Positions 34,432 through 41,509 of a stretch of DNA of 64,000 bases are shown piece after piece (the stretch's first letter is position 1; the number at the start of each line of letters is the position of its first letter). The stretch comes from Verrucomicrobiota bacterium. GTDB lineage: Bacteria; Verrucomicrobiota; Verrucomicrobiia; CAIQCK01. Below the pieces are notes generated by a model, which ran no database searches, was not told the origin of the DNA, and saw only the letters and a program-made list of their open reading frames with translations. Position numbers and translations under genes: made by a program. The DNA lies in contig JACRQF010000009.1 of the NCBI GenBank assembly GCA_016222825.1, forward strand, positions 682,001 to 746,000, written 5' to 3'.

Positions 34432-35177
34432 CACCGGCGCTTGAACTACGCAATCTCTGCTTCCGCTATCCCGACGGCACGGAAGCGCTGCGCGGCGTCA
34501 GCTTCGCCATCGGCGAGGGCGAGTGTGTTGGCTTGATTGGGCCGAACGGCGCGGGCAAGTCCACGCTCATGTTGCACCTCAACGGCATCCTGCCGGAGCG
34601 GCTCGACGACGCGCCCGCGGTGTTTGTCGGCGGCCGGCCACTGACCGCCGAGAGCCTCGCCGCCATCCGGCGCGACGTGGGATTGCTGTTCCAAGACCCC
34701 GACGACCAGTTGTTTTGTCCGACGGTGTTCGAAGACGTGGCGTTCGGGCCGCAACAGTTTGGCCTCGGCGGCGACGCGCTAGCGACGCGCGTGAGCGACG
34801 CGCTGGCGCGGGCCGGCATCCGCGGCTACGAGAAGCGCCAACCGCATCATCTCAGCCACGGCCAGAAACGGCGCGTCTGCCTCGCCGGCGTGCTGGCGTG
34901 CGAACCGCGCGTGCTGGTGCTCGACGAGCCGACGAGCGACCTCGACCCGCGTGGCAAGCGCGAATTGAAGGCCGTGCTCCGCCAGATTCCAGCCACGAAA
35001 CTGATCGCGACGCATGATCTGGAGTTGGTGGTGGAGCTTTGCCCGCGCGTGATCGTGATGGACGAGGGCCGCGTGGTGGCCGATGGGCCGACGGTGAATC
35101 TGCTCAGCGACGAGACGTTAATGTTGGCTCACGGTCTGGAAGAACCGCACAGCTTGCAGCACCGGCATCCGCACTGA
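34428..35177 (+). CDS. cbiO: ECF transporter ATPase CbiO/NikO
   Basis: A 249-residue ABC ATPase with Walker A GPNGAGKSTL (about 38-47), Q-loop FQDPDDQLFCPTVFEDVAFG characteristic of ECF ATPases, signature LSHGQKRRV (His in place of the usual second Gly), Walker B VLVLDEPTSDLD and a switch-histidine segment IATHDLE. It drives CbiM/CbiQ metal uptake. The start at ATG 34428 overlaps the cbiQ stop by four bases. Confidence 0.93.
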   Translation: MTPALELRNLCFRYPDGTEALRGVSFAIGEGECVGLIGPNGAGKSTLMLHLNGILPERLDDAPAVFVGGRPLTAESLAAIRRDVGLLFQDPDDQLFCPTVFEDVAFGPQQFGLGGDALATRVSDALARAGIRGYEKRQPHHLSHGQKRRVCLAGVLACEPRVLVLDEPTSDLDPRGKRELKAVLRQIPATKLIATHDLELVVELCPRVIVMDEGRVVADGPTVNLLSDETLMLAHGLEEPHSLQHRHPH

Positions 35178-35200
35178 ACCGGAACCCGCAGGGAAATCTG

Positions 35201-36424
35201 CTAGACACCGCCGCACTTCTTCAGTGTCTCCATCGTCTCGCGCTGGCGCTGCTGGACGAACGCGCGGGCCTTGGCGGCTTTCGCTTTCGCGGCGGCGGGG
35301 TCTTTGGCGAACGCCAGCACCGTCGGGACGACGCGCTTGATGTCGTCTTCATTGTCGAAGTCGAAGAGCCAGTCGCCGAGGCCGATATCGCGCCACATGA
35401 TGCCTTTGCTGGTCTGCTCGGCGAACCGGCAAACGATGGCGGGGATGCCGTTGCCCAGCGCCATGATCGGGCTGTGCATCTCGGAGCCGAAGATGCCGGC
35501 AGAGCGGACGTAGGTGCTCAGGGCCTCGTCGGTGAGCCAGTATTTTTCGCGCCAGACAACCCGCGCCTTCACATCGGCGGGCAGCTTGTCGTAAAGCATC
35601 TCCTTGCCGACCGCCATCTGCGTGGCGTCCTCCGGACAGAGCAGCACCTTCAGCGGCGTCTCACGCACGACTGCGATGATGGCTTCACGCAACGGTGCGT
35701 GATCGTGCTCCTTCATCTCCTCGTTGCGCGCGTGCTTCTTCTTGTCGAACGCGATGTGCTTCTTCACCTTCCAGTAAGGCGTGAAGCGGAAACGCGAGAG
35801 GCAGCAGAGGAACTTGCCTTCTTCCAGCCCGTTGGCTTTCAGGAACGCCGTCGCCGGCTCGTCGTTGCGCAGGTCCACGCCGAACGCGCCATCGGGGCCG
35901 AACTCCATCACCGGGCAGTGCACTCCGTTCGCCTTCGCGAACGCGAGCGAGACGGAATCGCGGTAGAACACGAACTTCGCCCCATTCATCAACTCGACCG
36001 CGCCGGGGCTGGCATAGCCCATCGTGATTCCGTAAATGCCGTAAGGCTTCCCGGTCTCCTTGCGCCACTTCGCGACATCCTTCGCCGCCACGAAATTCGG
36101 CCCGGAACCGTGCAACAGGAAGTCGCACTCGGCAAACGCGGCCTTAATCGCGTCTGCGCCCTCGATGATGGGCACCTTTGGGAACCGCCGGCGCAGCATT
36201 GCGTCCACGCCATTGTCCACGTGGCTCGGCCATAGCCGCACCTCGGCTTCGGGCAGGTATTTCTCCAGCAGCGTGAGCACGCCCGGCGTGTGGCCGATGT
36301 CGCCGATGTTGACGGTTTGCCACGACGAGCGCAGCACGATGCGGGGCGGGCGTTTGTCCGCAGCGCGCACCAACGGCGCGAGCGCGGCGGCGAGTGTCGC
36401 GTTGATGAATGTTCGTCGGTTCAT
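35201..36424 (-). CDS. Tat-type exported polysaccharide pyruvyltransferase-fold protein
   Basis: 407 residues. The N terminus [20 protein letters not shown] is a twin-arginine-like signal. The mature part matches the polysaccharide pyruvyltransferase (CsaB-like) fold: [20 protein letters not shown], then [24 protein letters not shown] and a [21 protein letters not shown] segment close to the family's SxRLH-type sugar-nucleotide site. Known members are cytoplasmic transferases, so an exported one at the end of a degradative operon is odd and its reaction is uncertain. A further ATG at 36436 is in frame and abuts the hairpin element. It is the last gene of the minus-strand run and is convergent with cbiO. 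Confidence 0.75.
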   Translation of the reverse strand: MNRRTFINATLAAALAPLVRAADKRPPRIVLRSSWQTVNIGDIGHTPGVLTLLEKYLPEAEVRLWPSHVDNGVDAMLRRRFPKVPIIEGADAIKAAFAECDFLLHGSGPNFVAAKDVAKWRKETGKPYGIYGITMGYASPGAVELMNGAKFVFYRDSVSLAFAKANGVHCPVMEFGPDGAFGVDLRNDEPATAFLKANGLEEGKFLCCLSRFRFTPYWKVKKHIAFDKKKHARNEEMKEHDHAPLREAIIAVVRETPLKVLLCPEDATQMAVGKEMLYDKLPADVKARVVWREKYWLTDEALSTYVRSAGIFGSEMHSPIMALGNGIPAIVCRFAEQTSKGIMWRDIGLGDWLFDFDNEDDIKRVVPTVLAFAKDPAAAKAKAAKARAFVQQRQRETMETLKKCGGV

Positions 36425-36435
36425 AATGGTCATCA

Positions 36436-36506
36436 TAGTAGTCGTCTCGCTCCGCGAGACGGAAAGTTATAGCTCGTGCCCTCTCGCGGATCGAGAGGAC
36501 TACTTT
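36436..36506 (-). repeat. paired-hairpin intercistronic element, copy 1
   Basis: Read on the minus strand it begins AAAGTAGTC and ends GACTACT next to ATG, so the two ends can pair (AGTAGTC/GACTACT). Inside are two hairpins: CTCTCG...CGAGAG and GTCTCGC-GGA-GCGAGAC. The TAG in AAAGTAG is the stop codon of the GH5 gene, and the last A joins TG to form an in-frame ATG (36436) of the pyruvyltransferase-like gene. Compared with copy 2 (59290-59358), stem bases change in pairs, which supports a real folded structure. Confidence 0.85.
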
Positions 36507-38380
36507 GTATAAACCTCCGCACGATCCAGCTCCGCCGGGCCGTTCCAGAGCAGCTTCAGTTGACGGTTGCCGGCTGGGACGGCGCAATCGTATTCCACCA
36601 GCGTGCGACGCTGGCCGCCGGCAGCGCCTCGAGGCGGCGCGGGCAGACGCTGCTCGGTTCGTTTCGGTTGGAGCGTGATGAACTTCTTGCCGTCGGCGGA
36701 AACTTGCAGCGTCAGGTCGGCGGTCTCCTTCGCGAAAAAGGCCGTCACCTTCACCGACATCATCGCCGCTGGGACTTTGTAGCTGAGCCAGTCGTTGGTG
36801 CTGCCCTTGGCGCGGAAAAGATATTCGGCGTAGATCGCGTTGTAGTCGTTGTCCAGTTTCAGTGTGTCGGACTTGGCTTGGACGCGGGAGAAGTCCTGTA
36901 ACTCGTCCGCGAAACAAACGTGCTTCACGTTCACCGGCCCGACGACGTTTGAGGGCTTCGACGCACCGGAGGCGTTGCGGGCGATGACGCGATAGAACCA
37001 CGTCTGGCCGGCGCGAACGGTTGTGTCGCTGTAGAGCGGACGATAGGCCACGTCGGCGTCGCAGACGTTCTTGGCGATGGTCTTCCAAGAACCGCCCGCT
37101 TTCGGCGCGCGCTCAATGTCGTAGCCGGTCGCGCCGGTCGAACCGCGCCACGAGAGCAGCGGCACGTCGCCGATGGGCAGCAGTTCCGGCGCGTCGGGCA
37201 CGGGCACGGGCGGAACGGGTTTGCCTTCGATTCGAAATGCCGCCTCGCGCATCGCGGTCATGATGCCGATCTCGCGCTGCGCGTCGGCGCTGGGGAAGCC
37301 GGGCCAGTGATACGACCAGACCGCCGGATAGGTCATGATCTGGTGCCAGTAAAAGCCGCCATCGTTGTGATGGAAATACATGCTCCAGATCAACGCGCCA
37401 CAGATGCCCGGCTCGGACTGGACGTAGTCGAGGAACTTGCGCGTTTCGCCGACAACGTTCTCGTGCGTGAACATCTTGCCGTCAATGTAGGGGCCGAACT
37501 CGCCGATGAACATCGGCCGCGCGCCGCTGAGCTTCTCCATTTCGGCTCGCATCGCGCCGCTCCAGCCGTCTTCGACACCGCGGTAGTTGCTGTAGAGATG
37601 CCGCGTGACGAGGTCAATGTTCGGGTCCACCAACAGCGGCTGGCCGGGCCGGTGGCGAGTCTCGGCGACGAGATGGTTTGGCGCGAGCTTCTTGATGTAA
37701 GCTGCCATTTCCGAGAGCCATTCGTCGGACGCCTTGTGCATCTCGTTGCCGAATTGCCACGCGAGGACCGCCTTGTCATCACGGTAAGCCACGCCGGTGA
37801 TGGTGTTGGTCCGCGTGAGGACGTGGCGGACGGTGGCCTTGTAGTCCTCCTTGAGCTGCGGGTCAGTGTAGAACTCGGCGCGTTTCTTGCCGCGATAAGC
37901 AGCGTAGGTGCCGATGCCGCCGAGGTAATCGCCCGACTCCGCCGTGAGGTCGAGCATCACGCGCACGCCGTATTTGTTGGCCAGCGCGAAGAGGTTGTCC
38001 ACGACCTTGAACGCCTCCTCGTTGAACTTCCCCGGCCCGAGCACGAAGTGCCACGGCTGCGGTTGCGCCTTCGGGTCACACATCGGCAGGTTCCAAGTCC
38101 GCACGACGCGTCCGTTCATCTGGTCGAGCGTTTTGAACGCGTCCTCCTGCTCCCACGGTGTCGGCAGGCGCATCCGCTCCGGCAGCGAGAGTGTGTAGTC
38201 GTAAGGCAACACCAGCCCTGGCATGTTCGCGCCGACGAACCGGAACTCCTTCTCGCCATCGTAGAGCTTGTTGCCCTTGCGGGTGATGAAGTGCTGGAAG
38301 CGGCTGGCTGGCTCCGCCGTGAACCCAGATTCTAATCCAACGAGCAACAGTGCGACTCCGATCAGTGTTTTCATATTCAT
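36500..38380 (-). CDS. exported GH5-like glycoside hydrolase with fibronectin III-like domain
   Basis: 626 residues with a signal peptide (about 1-22). The TIM-barrel domain carries the cellulase/mannanase-type catalytic pair: acid/base E213 in AWQFGNEMHKA and nucleophile E294 in FIGEFGPYID. The FVGANMPGL start and RTWNLPMCDP also resemble GH5 mannanase-like proteins. About 385-470 looks like a fibronectin III domain (LSWRGSTGATGYDIERA) and the C terminus (about 490-626) like a beta-sandwich carbohydrate-binding module. Likely acts on beta-1,4-mannan or glucan-type links. Its TAG stop lies inside the repeat element. It starts three bases after the SDR stop. Confidence 0.85.
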   Translation of the reverse strand: MNMKTLIGVALLLVGLESGFTAEPASRFQHFITRKGNKLYDGEKEFRFVGANMPGLVLPYDYTLSLPERMRLPTPWEQEDAFKTLDQMNGRVVRTWNLPMCDPKAQPQPWHFVLGPGKFNEEAFKVVDNLFALANKYGVRVMLDLTAESGDYLGGIGTYAAYRGKKRAEFYTDPQLKEDYKATVRHVLTRTNTITGVAYRDDKAVLAWQFGNEMHKASDEWLSEMAAYIKKLAPNHLVAETRHRPGQPLLVDPNIDLVTRHLYSNYRGVEDGWSGAMRAEMEKLSGARPMFIGEFGPYIDGKMFTHENVVGETRKFLDYVQSEPGICGALIWSMYFHHNDGGFYWHQIMTYPAVWSYHWPGFPSADAQREIGIMTAMREAAFRIEGKPVPPVPVPDAPELLPIGDVPLLSWRGSTGATGYDIERAPKAGGSWKTIAKNVCDADVAYRPLYSDTTVRAGQTWFYRVIARNASGASKPSNVVGPVNVKHVCFADELQDFSRVQAKSDTLKLDNDYNAIYAEYLFRAKGSTNDWLSYKVPAAMMSVKVTAFFAKETADLTLQVSADGKKFITLQPKRTEQRLPAPPRGAAGGQRRTLVEYDCAVPAGNRQLKLLWNGPAELDRAEVYTK

Positions 38381-38383
38381 ACT

Positions 38384-39235
38384 CTAAACTCCCGACGATG
38401 CCGAAAAGCCGCCATCCACCGCGATCGTGACGCCGGTGACGAACGCGGCCCGCTCGTCGTCCAGCAACCAGCAAACGGTGCCGAGGAGATCCTGCGCTTC
38501 GCCGAAACGTTTCATTGGCGTGTGGGCCATCACGTTCTGGCCGCGCGCGGTCAGTCCGCCGTCGTCGGTCATGAGGATTTTGCGGCTGCGCTCGTTGGCG
38601 AAGAAGCCGGGCGCGACGGCGTTCACGCGGATGCCAGCGGGCGCGAGATACACCGCCAGCCATTGGGTGAGGTTGACCACACCAGCCTTGGACAGGGAGT
38701 AGGCGAGGTTCTTCGTGAGCGGCCGGTAGCTATTCATGGACGCGAAGTTCACGATGGCGCCCCGGCCCTGCTGCGCCATCTCGCGGCCGAACACCTGACA
38801 CGGGATGAGCGTGCCGACGGTGTTCAGCTTGATGACCTCAAGCATGATGTTGGGGTCGAGGTTGAAGAACCCGCGCATGTTTTCCGTTTTCGCGTCGCTG
38901 ATCTCGGCGGGCTGGAATTCCGTGGGGGTCGTCACCGCATCGTTGCGGTTGCCGCCCGCGCCGTTCACCAGCAACGTGCATGGCCCCAGTTCCTGTGCGA
39001 TGCGCCGGTGCGCGGTCTCGACAGCGGCCGCGTCGGTGACATCCACGCTCAACAGCAGCGCCGTGCCGCCGGTAGCGCGGATGCTCGCGGCGACCGGTTC
39101 CAGTTTCGCCACGGTGCGGCCGAGCAAGGCGACCTTCGCGCCAAGTCGGGCCAGTTCGACAGCGACGGCCGAGCAGAGCGTCCCGCCCGCGCCGGTCACG
39201 ACGGCGACTTTGTCTTTGAAAATCATTTCGTTCAT
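38384..39235 (-). CDS. SDR oxidoreductase, D-mannonate oxidoreductase-like
   Basis: A 283-residue cytoplasmic short-chain dehydrogenase with cofactor motif TGAGGTLCS (14-22) and catalytic S166, Y179 and K183 (AYSLSKAG). The segments NLDPNIMLEVIKLNTVGTL, FASMNSYRPLTK and HTPMKRFGE and the C-terminal DGGFSASSGV closely follow the SDR-type fructuronate/mannonate oxidoreductase of Bacillus (YjmF/UxuB) as I remember it. It would interconvert fructuronate and mannonate in hexuronate catabolism. It is coupled (ATGA) to an ExuT-like transporter gene, which supports the same pathway. Confidence 0.8.
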   Translation of the reverse strand: MNEMIFKDKVAVVTGAGGTLCSAVAVELARLGAKVALLGRTVAKLEPVAASIRATGGTALLLSVDVTDAAAVETAHRRIAQELGPCTLLVNGAGGNRNDAVTTPTEFQPAEISDAKTENMRGFFNLDPNIMLEVIKLNTVGTLIPCQVFGREMAQQGRGAIVNFASMNSYRPLTKNLAYSLSKAGVVNLTQWLAVYLAPAGIRVNAVAPGFFANERSRKILMTDDGGLTARGQNVMAHTPMKRFGEAQDLLGTVCWLLDDERAAFVTGVTIAVDGGFSASSGV

Positions 39236-40530
39236 TTCTTCATTTCTCCTACGTGCTTAATACGCCCGACGCAGAACACGAGCGTCAGGCACGCCAGCAA
39301 CGGGAGGACGCCGATGGTCCAGAAGACCGGCGCGTAACCGGCCTTGTCCACGACCAGGCCCGCCGCATACGTGAACGCCGCGCCGCCGAGGCTGGAACCC
39401 ATGCCGGTGAACCCGACCGCCGTAGCCAGAGTCTGTGCCGGGAAAATGTCGGCGTGCAAGGCGTAGATGTTTGCGCTCCACATGCCGAAGCCGAACGTCG
39501 CCACGCACACCCACGCGATGGCCGTCGCGGGCGTCGGCGCGCCGACCACCATCAGCCCAGCGCTCATCATCAGTCCGCCACACACCATCACGCTCTTGCG
39601 GGCAAACCCGGCACCCATGCCGCGTGCCAACAGCCAATCCGAAGTCATGCCGCCGGCCACTTTGCCGAAATCCACCGTCAGGTAAGGAATCCAGCCATAG
39701 AACCCGATCTCCTTCAGCGAAAAGCCGCGCGCCTTGCTTAAGTAATCCGGCAGCCAGAACACATAGAACCACCACACGGGCGTCGCCAGCATCCGCGTGG
39801 TCAGCATCCCCCAGACAGTTCCCGAGTTGATGATCCCGCGCAGTGCCGCGCCAAATCCGCCACTCTTCTTCGCAACCGGCCCGACCTCCGCCAACACCGC
39901 CGCACGGTCCTCGTCCGACAACCACCGATGTTGCTCTGGCTCGTCATAGACCTTCAGCCATCCGATCAACCACACAAACCCGATCACCGCCGTCCCTGCG
40001 AACGCCGCCCGCCACCCGAACTGCAGCGCCAGCAGCGCGACCAGCGGCGGCGCCAGCACCGCACCGAGCGCCGCGCCGCTGTCGAACACCGCCATCGCCA
40101 TCCCGCGCTTTTGCGCCGGAAACCATCGCGCCACGGCCTTGGCGCCCGCGGGCCAGTTCCCCGCCTCGCTCAGCGCCAGCAGACAACGAAACACGCCGAG
40201 GCTCATCGCCCCGCGCGCGAACGCGTGCGCCATCGCCGAGAGCGACCACCCCACGACGAAGTAGCTGAAACTGCGCCGCACGCCGATCCGGTCAATGACC
40301 ATGCCCGCGCCGAGCTGCGCGACCGTGTAAGCGAGCATGAACACCATCGTGATGGTGCCGTAGTCCGCGCTGGTGAGCCCGAGGTCCGCACGCAACGTCG
40401 GCAGCAACACCGACAGCGCCTGCCGGTCCAGGTAGTTGATGACCGTGGAGAGGAACAGCAGGCCCAAAATCAGCCAGCGTAGTTGTGCGAGTCGCATAAG
40501 TGTGTGCGGACTTCCCCGCAGTCCGGTCAT
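39232..40530 (-). CDS. MFS transporter, hexuronate (ACS/ExuT)-like
   Basis: A 432-residue, 12-helix major facilitator protein. The N-terminal FLSTVINYLDRQALSVLLP and DYGTITMVFMLAYTVAQLGAG are typical of the anion:cation symporter subfamily that includes ExuT and GudP, and EAGNWPAGAKAVARWFPAQ is the conserved helix 4-5 region. It probably imports a uronate or sugar acid. The start at ATG 40530 overlaps the preceding stop by one base (TGATG); its own stop overlaps the SDR start. Confidence 0.85.
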   Translation of the reverse strand: MTGLRGSPHTLMRLAQLRWLILGLLFLSTVINYLDRQALSVLLPTLRADLGLTSADYGTITMVFMLAYTVAQLGAGMVIDRIGVRRSFSYFVVGWSLSAMAHAFARGAMSLGVFRCLLALSEAGNWPAGAKAVARWFPAQKRGMAMAVFDSGAALGAVLAPPLVALLALQFGWRAAFAGTAVIGFVWLIGWLKVYDEPEQHRWLSDEDRAAVLAEVGPVAKKSGGFGAALRGIINSGTVWGMLTTRMLATPVWWFYVFWLPDYLSKARGFSLKEIGFYGWIPYLTVDFGKVAGGMTSDWLLARGMGAGFARKSVMVCGGLMMSAGLMVVGAPTPATAIAWVCVATFGFGMWSANIYALHADIFPAQTLATAVGFTGMGSSLGGAAFTYAAGLVVDKAGYAPVFWTIGVLPLLACLTLVFCVGRIKHVGEMKK

Positions 40531-41498
40531 CACGCCACCGCCTTCACCAACCACGTCCGGCTTTCCTCAATCAGCTTCTGGCCTTCGTCCGCGCTGAACT
40601 CGCCCTCGGTCTCAAGCGACAGAACACCGCTGTAGCCATGCCGCCGCAACACCTCCAGACAGCCCTTGAGATTCACATCGCCTTTGCCAAGCGCGACGCA
40701 CTTCGCGCCCACCACGTCCTTCACATGGACATGCACGACGCGGTCCACCACTGCCGCGAGCGTGGCCACCTCGTCCTGTCGCTTGCCGAACGGCGTCCAC
40801 GAATACCCGCCCGCAACCGTCTCCACATACGTCGCGCGGCGGACGTTCGCCGTGTCGTAGTTGATGCCGAGCCACTTGGAGGCCGAAAGCGCCATGATCT
40901 TCTTCAGCCCGTCGGCGGTGAGCGAAAACGTCCCGTGTGGCTCGATCGCCAAATAGACACGGCTCCGCTCAGCCACCTCCAGAATCTGCGCGAGTCGCTC
41001 GCGCATCAGCTTCAGCGCGTCGTCGTCAGACATGTCCTTGGGCTTCTTGCCGTCGCCGGCGTTGACCACGGGAATGCCCGCCTCGCCCGCCCAACGGATG
41101 CTCTGCGTGATGCCCTCGATGCTCTTCGGGTCCGGCATGATCGCGCCGTGCTGCGCCCAGAGCGCCGTCACGCCTTTGAAGCCGAATTCCTTCACGCGCC
41201 GCTTGAACTTCTCCGGGTCGTCCTTCCACGGGTCCACGTGCGGGCACCACGGTCCCGTCGCCTGCGGCTCGACATACTCGTAGCCCGCCCGCGCAATCCG
41301 CTGCATCGCCTCTTCCAGCGATTGCTTGCGAAACGTAACAGTGCCGCAACCGATCTTCATCGGTGAAGCCTTGCCCGTGTCGCCGTTCGCCGCAACACTG
41401 GCAAGCAGAGAGTCGCCTGCGACAACGACTGAAGTTCTCAGAAAATCTCTGCGCGAGAATTTCGGTGATTGGTCCTGTCCGAATGATTCGTTGTTCAT
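40530..41498 (-). CDS. Tat-signal sugar isomerase/epimerase-like TIM barrel
   Basis: 322 residues. An N-terminal twin-arginine motif (SRRDFLRTS, about 15-23) is followed by an AP-endonuclease-2/xylose-isomerase-like barrel. Metal-site acidic residues are likely in VYLAIEPHG, GINYDTANVRRA, HVHVKDVVG and the final VLSLETEGEF. Relatives include hydroxypyruvate isomerase and ketose epimerases, but no specific substrate can be read. Exported members of this superfamily are frequent in planctomycete and verrucomicrobial genomes. It lies between GH38 and the ExuT-like gene. Confidence 0.8.
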   Translation of the reverse strand: MNNESFGQDQSPKFSRRDFLRTSVVVAGDSLLASVAANGDTGKASPMKIGCGTVTFRKQSLEEAMQRIARAGYEYVEPQATGPWCPHVDPWKDDPEKFKRRVKEFGFKGVTALWAQHGAIMPDPKSIEGITQSIRWAGEAGIPVVNAGDGKKPKDMSDDDALKLMRERLAQILEVAERSRVYLAIEPHGTFSLTADGLKKIMALSASKWLGINYDTANVRRATYVETVAGGYSWTPFGKRQDEVATLAAVVDRVVHVHVKDVVGAKCVALGKGDVNLKGCLEVLRRHGYSGVLSLETEGEFSADEGQKLIEESRTWLVKAVA

Positions 41499-41509
41499 GA
41501 TTGTATTCC

